This document shows, piece after piece, positions 18,980 through 28,608 of a stretch of DNA of 64,000 bases. The notes under the pieces were generated by a model. The model ran no database searches, was not told the DNA's origin, and saw only the letters and a list, made by a program, of their open reading frames with translations. Made by a program: the position numbers and the translations under genes. Location: positions 186,001 through 250,000 of the forward strand of contig JADJQS010000015.1 in assembly GCA_016712635.1 (NCBI GenBank). The letters are read 5' to 3'. Source of the DNA: Gammaproteobacteria bacterium (GTDB taxonomy: Bacteria > Pseudomonadota > Gammaproteobacteria > SZUA-140). Each line of letters begins with the position of its first letter. Positions within the stretch are counted from its first letter, which is position 1.

Positions 18980-20991
18980 ATGTCCACGCGGACCTGGGCG
19001 ATCCTCTTGAGGCCGTGGACGATGGGGGGCTGGAGCGCGATGCGTTCGAGGCCCGATACGACGATCACGCGTATTTCGACGAGGCGGTGCGGGCGAAGCG
19101 CCTCAACCTGCTGTTCCACCTCGTTCCGTACAGCGATGTTCTGCTCGTTACCGGGGAGCCGGGCAGCGGCAAAACAAGTATCCTGCAGCGCCTGCTCCTG
19201 GGCGCCAACGACAACTGGCGTATCTGCCATTTCCAGGCCTCCGCCGAGATCGACGGGGCACGCCTTCTCGGTATCCTTCACAAGGAATTTTCGCTCCGTC
19301 CGGACGGCAGCGGTGACGACGGGCAGCGGTTGCGTTTGCTGCGGGAAAGTCTCTACTCCTTGCGCCACAGCGCCCTGATCCCGGTGCTCGTCATCGACGA
19401 CGCACATCAGCTGACCCAGTCGGCGCTCACCATGCTGGCCACCCTGACCGAACCGTGGCAGTCGACAGACAGGCTGCTCAGCGTGGTGTTGTTCGGCGAA
19501 CCGGAGATCAGCAAGCGCCTGGTCGCCCCAGGGCTCGAGGAGCTGCGCGCGCGCGTCGGACATTCCTTCGATATTCCGCCGCTGAGCGAGGAGGACACCG
19601 GCAGGTACATTCTCCACCGTCTGCGCGCCGCCGGGATCAAGGGGGAGGGGCCGTTCACGGATTCCGTGGTCAGGTTCATCCATGTGGCGTCGCGCGGGCT
19701 TCCAGGGCGCATCAATGAATTCGCGCGCGTGGTGCTGCAGAACAACGAAGCGAAGATGACGCGCGCGGATTTTCCCTCATCTTCGGGCTCGCGCCGCGGC
19801 ATCTATCTGAAGTACGGGGCCGCAGCCGTGCTGGTATCACTCGCCGTGATCGGCCTGTTGTATCAGGACCGCCTGGCGGTGCTGTCGCGAGTATTCCAGG
19901 ATACGGAATCACTGCCGCCTGAACACAGGGATGCGCCGGGTGTTGCATCCTCCCCGGTCGTGAGTCCGCAGGATGTGATGGCGCCGCCGCCCGCGGCCGG
20001 GTCACCGACGGCCGTAGCGGGACTCCCGGATTCTGGTGGCGGAGAGTCTGCACCGGCGTCATCCGAGACCACAGTCAGCGGCATTGCCCCGGCGACAGAA
20101 GGACCCTCGATCGCCGCGGCTGTGTCAGGGCAGGTGTCCGGAGGGGAGGCGGCCGAGGCACCGGTTTCCGATGCGGCCGCAACACCGGCGCCAGGAGCGC
20201 CTGTTGAGGAGCCGGGTGTGGAGGAACGGTCGCCTGTGGAGGAGACGATTGCGGTGGAGGCTTCAGGCGCGGCAGATGAACCTTCCCCCGCCGCTGAGTC
20301 CCAGGTCGCGGGGCCCCGAGACGAGGCCTGGCTTCTGGAGCAGGACCCCGCCGCATACACCCTCCAGCTGCTGGTCGCAACTCGCGAACAATGCCTCGCG
20401 TATGTGAAACGCTTCGGCCTGAGCGACGCCGCCGCCATATACCCGGCACGCTCATCAGGTCAGGTCTGGTCATCCCTGGTGTATGGCGTCTTCCCCACCG
20501 AGGTGGATGCGGTTGATGCAGGAAAAGCCATTTCAGAACAAGATGTTAAAGTTACTCCTTGGGTGCGTAAGCTGGGGGTGATACAGGACAGGATACGCGC
20601 CTTTCACGCCACCACGGCACCTGCGCCCGTCCCCGCGGCGCCCGCACTTATTAAAGGAATGACCGCCCCTGGCGAGATCCCGCGCGAGGACTGGCTGCTG
20701 GGACAGCCGCCCGGGTTGTATACGCTGCAGCTTGTCTCCGGCAAGGAGGCGAATGTCATGGCATATATCAAGCGCCATGGATTGCAGGACAAGGTGGCCT
20801 TGTATCAGCCGCCGGACGGTCCCGGCCGGCTCACCGTCACCTACGGGGTTTATACAAACCGTACCGAGGCCACGCAGGCGGCGGAGGAGCTCGCCACCCG
20901 GTTGCCCGATCTCAAGCCGTGGATCCGGCCGCTGAGTGAGGTCCACGCCGTCATTTCCCGCAGCGGACCCGCGGCCGTACCCGCACCATAA
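18976..20991 (+). CDS. damX: DamX-like AAA ATPase with two SPOR domains
   Basis: A 671-residue protein. The N-terminal AAA/ExeA-like ATPase has Walker A GEPGSGKTS (60-68) and Walker B VLVIDDAH (137-143). One membrane segment lies at about 276-294, followed by a Pro/Ala/Glu-rich linker (about 310-445) and two SPOR domains (about 450-530 and 575-655). SPOR domains bind denuded glycan strands at the division septum. The position downstream of aroKB is that of DamX. The ATPase half is cytoplasmic and the SPOR half periplasmic. Two SPOR copies rather than one is the notable feature. Confidence 0.85.
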   Translation: MNVHADLGDPLEAVDDGGLERDAFEARYDDHAYFDEAVRAKRLNLLFHLVPYSDVLLVTGEPGSGKTSILQRLLLGANDNWRICHFQASAEIDGARLLGILHKEFSLRPDGSGDDGQRLRLLRESLYSLRHSALIPVLVIDDAHQLTQSALTMLATLTEPWQSTDRLLSVVLFGEPEISKRLVAPGLEELRARVGHSFDIPPLSEEDTGRYILHRLRAAGIKGEGPFTDSVVRFIHVASRGLPGRINEFARVVLQNNEAKMTRADFPSSSGSRRGIYLKYGAAAVLVSLAVIGLLYQDRLAVLSRVFQDTESLPPEHRDAPGVASSPVVSPQDVMAPPPAAGSPTAVAGLPDSGGGESAPASSETTVSGIAPATEGPSIAAAVSGQVSGGEAAEAPVSDAAATPAPGAPVEEPGVEERSPVEETIAVEASGAADEPSPAAESQVAGPRDEAWLLEQDPAAYTLQLLVATREQCLAYVKRFGLSDAAAIYPARSSGQVWSSLVYGVFPTEVDAVDAGKAISEQDVKVTPWVRKLGVIQDRIRAFHATTAPAPVPAAPALIKGMTAPGEIPREDWLLGQPPGLYTLQLVSGKEANVMAYIKRHGLQDKVALYQPPDGPGRLTVTYGVYTNRTEATQAAEELATRLPDLKPWIRPLSEVHAVISRSGPAAVPAP

Positions 20992-21339
20992 GCCTTTCAC
21001 CTCAGATAATCAGTGGCTTATCCGCCCCGGCGGCAGTCCGCCGAGGTATCGGTTTATTGAAGGGCCGGGGGTGGACGAGTATAATTTTCTCCCTTGCGTC
21101 ATGCTCATGTGTCTCGTGAGTGGAAATGCGCTGGTGAACGGGACACGGTCAATCCTTGCCGGCGAGCGGTGCGGCCTTGGCCGCGCCGGTTTCTGCCGCC
21201 CGGTCGCGGGCGGAGTCGGGATCCTCGGTGTGACTGGGTGCTCGGGGTGTGGTGGTTCCGTTCAATGCCGGGCGGGCCGACCGCACGGCAGGCGCGTCGG
21301 CGGGTGAGCGAGACACACAACAGTCGAGTCTGGAAGAAC
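20992..21339 (+). other. Intergenic region and gltB leader
   Basis: 348 bp without a convincing gene. It holds a GC-rich hairpin (CGGCGG/CCGCCG around 21029-21044, no T run) just after damX, a strong promoter at 21057-21085, and about 250 nt of GC-rich leader before gltB. The gltB frame stays open back to 21094, but that part shows no family similarity, so it is treated as leader. Confidence 0.5.
21057..21085 (+). promoter_or_regulatory. Near-consensus sigma-70 promoter of gltBD
   Basis: TTGAAG (21057-21062) and a perfect TATAAT (21080-21085) are separated by exactly 17 bases. Predicted transcription start is near 21092, which leaves a leader of about 248 nt. It is the best promoter match I found in the window. 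Confidence 0.75.
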
Positions 21340-24300
21340 ATGCACAACGAGAGTATGCAACACAGTAGGCCGCAGAAGCAGGGCCTGTACGATCCGCGCA
21401 ACGAGCATGACGCGTGCGGCGTCGGCTTCATCGCCCATATCAAGGGACGCAAGAGCCACGCCATCGTGCGTCAGGGTCTGCAGATCCTGGAGAATCTGAC
21501 CCACCGCGGCGCCGTCGGCGCCGATCCTCTGGCTGGCGACGGCGCCGGCATCCTGATCCAGATACCGGACGCATTCCTGCGCGCCGAGTGCGCCGCGCGC
21601 GGCGTCACCCTTCCGCCGGCGGGCAACTACGGCGTCGGCATGATCTTCCTGCCGCGCGACGCGAAGACGCGAGCCGCCTGCGAGGCGCTGATCGAACAAA
21701 CGGTCGCCGCGGAAGGGCAGCGTGTGCTCGGCTGGCGCGATGTTCCCACCGACAACAGCTGCTTCGGAGCCAGCGTGCGCGCGGTCGAGCCGTATGTGCG
21801 CCAGGTCTTCGTCGGACGCGGCCACGCCACCTCCGACAATACGGTGTTCGAGCGCAAGCTGTTCGTCATCCGCAAGGTGGTGGAGAATGCCGTACGCACC
21901 TCGGGCTGGAGCGACTGTGGCCGCTTCTATATCCCGTCACTTTCCTGCCGCACCCTGGTCTACAAGGGCATGCTGCTGGCGAACCAGGTGGATGCCTATT
22001 ACAAGGATCTCGGCGATGACCGCCTGGTCTCGGCGCTGGCCCTGGTGCATCAGCGCTTCTCCACCAACACCTTTCCGTCGTGGGACCTCGCGCATCCATT
22101 CCGCATGATCGCTCACAACGGCGAGATCAACACGCTGCGCGGAAACATCAACTGGATGGCGGCGCGCCGGCATTCGATGTCATCGGAGCTCCTGGGAGAT
22201 GATCTCAGGAAGCTGTGGCCGCTGATCGTCGAGGGTCAATCCGATTCCGCCTGCTTCGACAACGCGCTGGAGCTTCTCGTCGCCGGAGGCTACCCCATCG
22301 CCCACGCCATGATGATGCTGGTGCCCGAGGCGTGGGTCGGCAACCCGCTGATGGAGGAGAAGCGCCGCGCCTTCTATGAATACCACGCCGCCCTGATGGA
22401 GCCGTGGGACGGCCCCGCCGCACTGGCGTTCACCGACGGCCGCCAGATCGGCGCGACGCTCGACCGCAACGGCCTGCGTCCGGCGCGTTACCTGATCACC
22501 GATGACGACCTGGTGGTCATGGCATCGGAGATGGGCGTGCTGCATATACCGCAGGCGAAGATCGTGAAGAAGTGGCGCCTGCAGCCAGGCAAGATGTTCC
22601 TCATCGACATGGAACAGGGGCGCATCATCGACGACGCCGAGCTCAAGACCGCGCTCGCCGACGCGCATCCCTACCAGCAGTGGCTCGACCGCACCCAGGT
22701 AATGCTCAACAATCTCCCGCTGCACGCGCATGCGATGCGCACGCCGGAGCGCGATACCCTGCTCGACCGCCAGCAGGCTTTTGGCTACACGCAGGAGGAC
22801 GTCAAGTTCCTCATGGCGCCCATGGCGGTGACCGGACAGGAGGCCGTGGGATCGATGGGCGCGGACAATCCGATCGCGGTGCTGTCGCGCAAGCCGAAAC
22901 CTCTGTTCAACTACTTCAAGCAGAATTTCGCCCAGGTGACGAATCCGCCGATCGACTCCATCCGCGAGGAGCTGGTCATGTCGCTGGTCTCGCTGATCGG
23001 GCCGCGGCCCAACCTGCTCGCACTCGACACCGCCGGCACGCACATGCGGCTCGAGGTGCATCAACCGGTGCTCACCAATGAGGATCTCGAACGCATCCGC
23101 GCCATCCACGAGCACACGAACGGCGTGTTCCGTACGCGCACGCTGGATATCTGCTATGACGCCGCGCAGGGTGCGGAGGGCATGGAGTCCGCTCTGGCGC
23201 GCCTGTGCGACGAGGCGAGGCAGGCTGTGGAGGACAGGCACAACATCCTGATCCTGTCCGACCGCGCGGTTGACTGTGATCATATCGCCATCCCGGCCCT
23301 GCTCGCCGTCTCGGCGGCGCACCATCACCTGGTGCGGGCCGGGCTGCGCACGGAATGCGGCCTGGTGGTCGAGACCGGTGCCGCGCGCGAGGTGCATCAC
23401 TTCGCGCTGCTCGCCGGCTACGGTGCCGAGGCCATCAACCCCTATCTCGCCTTCGAGACGCTCACCGCGATGTGCGAGCATCCCTCGATCAGGGAGACGC
23501 CGGACGACGCGCACGCGCATTTCATCAAGGCGATCGGGAAAGGGCTGCTCAAGGTGATGTCGAAGATGGGCATCTCCACGTATCAGTCCTACTGTGGCGC
23601 GCAGATCTTCGATGCGGTGGGGCTCGCGAGCGGTTTCGTCGACAAATATTTCACCGGCACCGCATCCATGATCGAGGGGATCGGGTTGCGCGAAGTGGCA
23701 GAGGAATCGGTGCGCTGGCACCGCGATGCCTACGGCGACGCCCCCGTCTACCGCAACGCGCTCGATGTCGGAGGGGACTACGCCTACCGCATCCGCGGCG
23801 AGGATCATGCCTGGACGCCCGACTCGATCGCCAAGCTTCAGCACGCGGCGCGCGCCAACAGCTACCAGACCTACCAGGAGTTCGCCCAGCAGATCAACAG
23901 GCAGGAAGAGCGCCTGCTGACGCTGCGCGGCCTGTTCGACTTCAAGTTCGACGCCCAGCCCGTTCCGATTGAGGAAGTCGAGCCGGCGAAGGAGATCGTC
24001 AAGCGCTTCGCCACCGGCGCCATGTCATTCGGCTCAATTTCGCGCGAAGCGCACACCACGCTCGCCATCGCGATGAACCGCATCGGCGGCAAGTCGAACA
24101 CCGGCGAGGGCGGCGAGGAGTCCGAGCGCTTCAAGCCGCTGCCGAACGGCGATTCCATGCGCTCGGCGATCAAGCAGGTGGCCTCCGGCCGTTTCGGCGT
24201 CACCACCGAGTACCTGGTCAACGCCGATGACCTGCAGATCAAGATCTCGCAGGGCGCCAAGCCCGGCGAGGGCGGCCAGCTGCCCGGCCACAAGGTGGAC

Positions 24301-26007
24301 AAGGTGATCGCACGCGTGCGCCACTCGACGCCGGGTGTCGGTCTCATCTCACCTCCGCCGCACCACGACATCTATTCGATCGAGGACCTGGCGCAGCTGA
24401 TCCACGATCTCAAGAACGTCAACCCGCGGGCGCGCATCAGCGTCAAGCTGGTGTCCGAAGTTGGTGTCGGCACGGTGGCGGCGGGCGTCTCCAAGGCGCA
24501 TGCCGACCACGTCACCATCGCCGGCCACGACGGCGGCACCGGTGCGAGCCCGCTCACCTCGATCAAGCACGCCGGCCTGCCGTGGGAGATCGGGCTCGCC
24601 GAGACGCACCAGACCCTGGTGTTGAACCGCCTGCGCGGCCGCATCGCGGTGCAGGTCGACGGCGGCATACGCACCGGCCGCGACGTGGTGATCGGCGCGC
24701 TGCTCGGCGCCGACGAATTCGGCTTCGCCACCGCGCCGCTCATCGTCGAAGGCTGCATCATGATGCGCAAATGCCACCTCAACACCTGCCCGGTCGGCGT
24801 CGCGACGCAGGATCCGGTGCTGCGCAAGCGTTTCACCGGCAAGCCCGAGCATGTGGTGAATTACTTCTTCATGGTCGCCGAGGAGATGCGCACGCTGATG
24901 GCGCAGCTCGGCTTCCGCCGCGTAGACGAGATGATCGGCCGCTCCGACCGCCTCGACACGCGCAAGGCAGTCACGCACTGGAAGGCGCGCGGTCTGGATT
25001 TCTCGCGCGTCCTCCACCGGCCCGAGGCCCCGGCCGGCGTGGCGATCTACAACTGCGAGACCCAGCAGCACGGTCTCGAGAATGCGCTCGACCACATGCT
25101 GATCGCGCAGGCGAAACCGGCGCTCGAGCATGGGAAGCCGGTCCGCATCGAGACGGCGATAGGGAACACCAACCGCACCTTCGGCGCCATGCTGTCCGGC
25201 CGCGTCGCCGAGCGCTACGGCCACACGGGCCTGCCCGACGACACCATCAGCATCACCGCGCGCGGAACGGCCGGACAGAGCTTCGGCGCCTGGCTCGCGC
25301 GCGGCGTCAGCATCGACCTGATCGGCGAGGCGAACGACTACGTCGGCAAGGGGTTGTCGGGCGGACGCATCGTCGTGCGGCCGGCCGCGGACTGCCCGAT
25401 CGTACCCGAGGAGAACATCATCATCGGCAATACGGTGCTGTATGGCGCGATCAGCGGCGAGTGCTATTTCCGCGGCGTCGCCGGCGAGCGCTTCGCGGTG
25501 CGCAATTCCGGCGCCGTGGCGGTAGTCGAGGGCGTGGGCGACCACGGCTGCGAATACATGACCGGCGGCATCGTGGCGGTGCTGGGTCAGACCGGCCGCA
25601 ATTTCGCCGCCGGCATGAGCGGGGGCATCGCCTATGTGTTCGACGAGACGGGTGATTTCGAGAGCCGCTGCAACCTGATGATGGTGGAACTCGAGCCCGT
25701 CAAGGAAGAGGACGATGCGCTGGAGCAGACCGAACATCAGGGCGGCGACCTCGAGACCCACGGCCGGGTCGAGATTTTCCACGACATGTCGCGTTTCGAC
25801 GCCAGGCGCCTGCGCGGCCTCATCGAGCAGCATCTGCACTACACCGGAAGCGAACGCGCGCGCCGCATCCTGGAGCGCTGGAGCGATTACCTGCCGCGTT
25901 TCGTCAAGGTTATGCCGGTCGATTATCGCAAGGCGCTCGAGCAGATGAAGGCGGAACAGTTGGCCGCGGCCGGTGTGGCCGCCCCGATGGCCAGGGGAGG
26001 TCGCTGA
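21340..26007 (+). CDS. gltB: Glutamate synthase, large subunit
   Basis: A 1555-residue enzyme which with GltD makes two glutamates from glutamine and 2-oxoglutarate using NADPH. The N-terminal glutaminase starts at the nucleophile Cys26 (DACGVGFIAHIKG), exposed after removal of a short propeptide. The central domain, the FMN/2-oxoglutarate synthase domain (EGGQLPGHKVDKVIA, GHDGGTGASPLTS) and the 3Fe-4S cluster cysteines (CIMMRKCHLNTCPVG) follow, and a GXGXG beta-helix domain closes the protein. The start at 21340 has GGAAG close upstream; an ATG at 21355 is also possible. gltD follows after 3 bp. With glnK-amtB at 53 kb it forms part of ammonium assimilation. Confidence 0.97.
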   Translation: MHNESMQHSRPQKQGLYDPRNEHDACGVGFIAHIKGRKSHAIVRQGLQILENLTHRGAVGADPLAGDGAGILIQIPDAFLRAECAARGVTLPPAGNYGVGMIFLPRDAKTRAACEALIEQTVAAEGQRVLGWRDVPTDNSCFGASVRAVEPYVRQVFVGRGHATSDNTVFERKLFVIRKVVENAVRTSGWSDCGRFYIPSLSCRTLVYKGMLLANQVDAYYKDLGDDRLVSALALVHQRFSTNTFPSWDLAHPFRMIAHNGEINTLRGNINWMAARRHSMSSELLGDDLRKLWPLIVEGQSDSACFDNALELLVAGGYPIAHAMMMLVPEAWVGNPLMEEKRRAFYEYHAALMEPWDGPAALAFTDGRQIGATLDRNGLRPARYLITDDDLVVMASEMGVLHIPQAKIVKKWRLQPGKMFLIDMEQGRIIDDAELKTALADAHPYQQWLDRTQVMLNNLPLHAHAMRTPERDTLLDRQQAFGYTQEDVKFLMAPMAVTGQEAVGSMGADNPIAVLSRKPKPLFNYFKQNFAQVTNPPIDSIREELVMSLVSLIGPRPNLLALDTAGTHMRLEVHQPVLTNEDLERIRAIHEHTNGVFRTRTLDICYDAAQGAEGMESALARLCDEARQAVEDRHNILILSDRAVDCDHIAIPALLAVSAAHHHLVRAGLRTECGLVVETGAAREVHHFALLAGYGAEAINPYLAFETLTAMCEHPSIRETPDDAHAHFIKAIGKGLLKVMSKMGISTYQSYCGAQIFDAVGLASGFVDKYFTGTASMIEGIGLREVAEESVRWHRDAYGDAPVYRNALDVGGDYAYRIRGEDHAWTPDSIAKLQHAARANSYQTYQEFAQQINRQEERLLTLRGLFDFKFDAQPVPIEEVEPAKEIVKRFATGAMSFGSISREAHTTLAIAMNRIGGKSNTGEGGEESERFKPLPNGDSMRSAIKQVASGRFGVTTEYLVNADDLQIKISQGAKPGEGGQLPGHKVDKVIARVRHSTPGVGLISPPPHHDIYSIEDLAQLIHDLKNVNPRARISVKLVSEVGVGTVAAGVSKAHADHVTIAGHDGGTGASPLTSIKHAGLPWEIGLAETHQTLVLNRLRGRIAVQVDGGIRTGRDVVIGALLGADEFGFATAPLIVEGCIMMRKCHLNTCPVGVATQDPVLRKRFTGKPEHVVNYFFMVAEEMRTLMAQLGFRRVDEMIGRSDRLDTRKAVTHWKARGLDFSRVLHRPEAPAGVAIYNCETQQHGLENALDHMLIAQAKPALEHGKPVRIETAIGNTNRTFGAMLSGRVAERYGHTGLPDDTISITARGTAGQSFGAWLARGVSIDLIGEANDYVGKGLSGGRIVVRPAADCPIVPEENIIIGNTVLYGAISGECYFRGVAGERFAVRNSGAVAVVEGVGDHGCEYMTGGIVAVLGQTGRNFAAGMSGGIAYVFDETGDFESRCNLMMVELEPVKEEDDALEQTEHQGGDLETHGRVEIFHDMSRFDARRLRGLIEQHLHYTGSERARRILERWSDYLPRFVKVMPVDYRKALEQMKAEQLAAAGVAAPMARGGR

Positions 26008-26010
26008 GTC

Positions 26011-27453
26011 ATGGGCAAGCCGACCGGATTCCTCGATTACGAGCGCAAGGATCGCAAGTATGCGCCGGTAGAGCAGCGCATCAAGCACTATTCGGAGTTC
26101 TTCGTTCCGCTCACCGAACCGGACCTTGCCCAGCAAGGCGCGCGTTGCATGGATTGCGGCATCCCGTTCTGTCATCAGGGCTGCCCGGTCAACAACATCA
26201 TTCCGGACTGGAACGATCTCGTCTACCGCGCCGAGTGGCGCGAGGCGCTCGAGGTGCTGCACTCGACCAACAACTTCCCTGAATTCACCGGGCGGATCTG
26301 CCCGGCGCCGTGCGAAGAGGCGTGCACGCTCAACATCAACGACAACCCGGTGACGATCAAGACCATCGAGTGCGCCATCGTCGACAAGGGCTGGGAGCAG
26401 GGCTGGATCCGACCGCAGCCTGCCGCGCGCCCGACAGGCAAAAAGGTGGCGGTGGTCGGCTCCGGTCCCGCCGGTCTCGCCGGCGCGCAGCAGCTGGCGC
26501 GCGCCGGCCATTCCGTCACCGTATTCGAGAAACAGGACCGCGTCGGCGGCCTGCTGCGCTATGGCATCCCGGATTTCAAGATGGAAAAGAACCTGATCGA
26601 CCGCCGCGCCGAGCAGATGCGGCAGGAGGGCGTGATCTTCCGCACCGGCGTCCACGTCGGGCGTGACCTGCCCGCTGCCCGCCTGCTCGACGAGTTCGAT
26701 GCCGTGATGCTGACCGGCGGCGCCGAGCAGCCGCGCGACCTGCCGGTGCCGGGGCGCGAACTCGACGGCGTGCACTTCGCCATGCACTTCCTCGAGCAGC
26801 AGAACCGGCGCAACGCGGGCGATGCGATCCCGGCCGGGCAGGCGATCAGCGCCAGGGACAAGCACGTCATCGTCATCGGCGGCGGCGATACCGGCTCCGA
26901 CTGCATCGGCACCTCGATCCGCCAGGGCGCACGCTCGGTGACACAGATCGAGATACTGCCGAAGCCGCCGGAGACGCCGGACAAGGGCACGATCTGGCCG
27001 TACTGGCCGAACCGGCTGCGCACCTCGAGCTCGCAGGCGGAGGGCGTCGCGCGCGACTGGTGCGTGGCGACCAGGGAACTGCGTGGCGTGGGCGGCAAGG
27101 TGAAGACACTGCTCGCGATCCGCGTCGACTGGCAGCAGGACGCGCAGGGTCGCTGGCAGATGAAGGAATTGCCGGAGCAGACGCTGGAGATGAAGGCGGA
27201 TCTGGTGCTGCTCGCGATGGGTTTCGTCCATCCCGTGCACGCCGGCCTGCTGGAGGAGCTCGGCGTGACGCGTGATGCGCGCGGCAACGTGATGGCTGAC
27301 ACGGAACAATACCAGACATCGATCCCCAGGGTATTCGCCGCCGGCGACATGCGGCGCGGACAATCGCTCGTGGTATGGGCGATCCGCGAGGGGCGTCAGG
27401 CCGCCCATGCCGTCGACAAGTTCCTGATGGGGCGCACCGAACTGCCGCGCTGA
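26011..27453 (+). CDS. gltD: Glutamate synthase, small subunit
   Basis: A 480-residue flavoprotein that passes electrons from NADPH to GltB. N-terminal cysteine clusters for the two 4Fe-4S centres are present (CMDCGIPFCHQGCPVNN and CPAPCEEAC). They are followed by the FAD-binding motif VVGSGPAGLAGAQQ and the NADPH-binding IGGGDTGSDC. It starts 3 bp after gltB, so it is co-transcribed. hemE begins 70 bp further on and may be read from the same transcript. Confidence 0.97.
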   Translation: MGKPTGFLDYERKDRKYAPVEQRIKHYSEFFVPLTEPDLAQQGARCMDCGIPFCHQGCPVNNIIPDWNDLVYRAEWREALEVLHSTNNFPEFTGRICPAPCEEACTLNINDNPVTIKTIECAIVDKGWEQGWIRPQPAARPTGKKVAVVGSGPAGLAGAQQLARAGHSVTVFEKQDRVGGLLRYGIPDFKMEKNLIDRRAEQMRQEGVIFRTGVHVGRDLPAARLLDEFDAVMLTGGAEQPRDLPVPGRELDGVHFAMHFLEQQNRRNAGDAIPAGQAISARDKHVIVIGGGDTGSDCIGTSIRQGARSVTQIEILPKPPETPDKGTIWPYWPNRLRTSSSQAEGVARDWCVATRELRGVGGKVKTLLAIRVDWQQDAQGRWQMKELPEQTLEMKADLVLLAMGFVHPVHAGLLEELGVTRDARGNVMADTEQYQTSIPRVFAAGDMRRGQSLVVWAIREGRQAAHAVDKFLMGRTELPR

Positions 27454-27523
27454 GCCGCGGCTCCATACGGAAACAGACCGCGGCAGCAACCGTTGCCGCA
27501 TGCGCGCGGGGAGGATGTACGTC

Positions 27524-28588
27524 TTGCAGGAACTGAAGAACGACCGATTTCTACGCGCCCTGCTGCGCGAGCCGGTGGACGTCACACCGGTGTGGATGAT
27601 GCGGCAGGCCGGGCGCTATCTGCCCGAGTACCGTTCCACGCGCGAGCGCGCCGGCGATTTCATGACCCTGTGCCGCACGCCGGAGCTCGCCTGCGAGGTG
27701 ACGCTGCAGCCGCTCGAGCGCTACCCGCTCGACGCCGCCATTCTGTTTTCCGACATCCTGACCGTGCCCGATGCGATGGGACTCGGCCTGCACTTCACCC
27801 AGGGTGAGGGTCCGCGCTTCGAGCGCCCGGTGCAAAGCGCGGCCGACATCGACGCGCTCCCCGTGCCCGATCCGGAGGATGAATTGGGCTACGTCATGGA
27901 TGCGGTGCGCCTGATCCGGCGCGAGCTTGCGGGGCGCGTACCGCTGATCGGATTCTCGGGCAGCCCGTGGACGCTCGCCACCTACATGGTGGAGGGCGGC
28001 ACCAGCAAGGAATTCGCCCGGGTGAAAGGCATGATGTATGCGCAGCCTGCGCTGATGCACCGCCTGCTGGGCAAGCTCGCCGCGGCTGTCACCGCATACC
28101 TCAACGCCCAGGTCCGCGCCGGCGCGCAGGCGCTGATGCTGTTCGACACCTGGGGCGGCGTACTGACCACGCGCGACTATCTCGAATTCTCCCTCGCCTA
28201 CATGACGCGCATCATCACGGGGCTGATGCGCGAGCATGAGGGCAGGCGCGTGCCTGTCATCCTGTTCAGCAAGGGCGGCGCGCAGTGGTTCGAGGCGATG
28301 GCGGAAAGCGGCGCGGATGCTCTCGGCGTCGACTGGACCGTGGACATCGGCACGGTGCGCCGCCGGGTCGGCAGCCGCGTCGCGCTGCAGGGCAACATGG
28401 ACCCGTGCGCACTCTACGCCCAGCGGGATCGCATCCGCGCCGAAGTCGACAGCATCCTCGCCAGCTACGGCGCGGGCAACGGCCATGTCTTCAACCTCGG
28501 CCACGGCATCCACCCGCATGTGGATCCCACCTGCGTGCGCGTCTTCATCGAGGCCGTGCACGAGCTCAGCGCGCGCTTCCACGCGTAA
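27524..28588 (+). CDS. hemE: Uroporphyrinogen decarboxylase (TTG start)
   Basis: A 354-residue enzyme (exactly the usual length) that removes the four acetate carboxyls of uroporphyrinogen III to give coproporphyrinogen III in haem synthesis. Signatures are PVWMMRQAGRYLPEYR near the N terminus, the catalytic D in FSDILTVPDAMGLGL and GFSGSPWTLATYMVEGG. The start chosen is TTG at 27524 (MQELKNDRFLRALL): a perfect GGGGAGG lies 9 bases upstream, while that same motif leaves no spacing for the ATG at 27515. The N terminus also then matches the family. Confidence 0.95.
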   Translation: MQELKNDRFLRALLREPVDVTPVWMMRQAGRYLPEYRSTRERAGDFMTLCRTPELACEVTLQPLERYPLDAAILFSDILTVPDAMGLGLHFTQGEGPRFERPVQSAADIDALPVPDPEDELGYVMDAVRLIRRELAGRVPLIGFSGSPWTLATYMVEGGTSKEFARVKGMMYAQPALMHRLLGKLAAAVTAYLNAQVRAGAQALMLFDTWGGVLTTRDYLEFSLAYMTRIITGLMREHEGRRVPVILFSKGGAQWFEAMAESGADALGVDWTVDIGTVRRRVGSRVALQGNMDPCALYAQRDRIRAEVDSILASYGAGNGHVFNLGHGIHPHVDPTCVRVFIEAVHELSARFHA

Positions 28589-28608
28589 CCTCCGGCGGCG
28601 ATCGCACC

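Noticed and set aside
24349..27585. Very long minus-strand open frame opposite gltB and gltD
   Set aside because: It is the mirror of strong coding on the plus strand in GC-rich DNA; its translation is His/Arg/Ala/Val-rich and shows no family motif.
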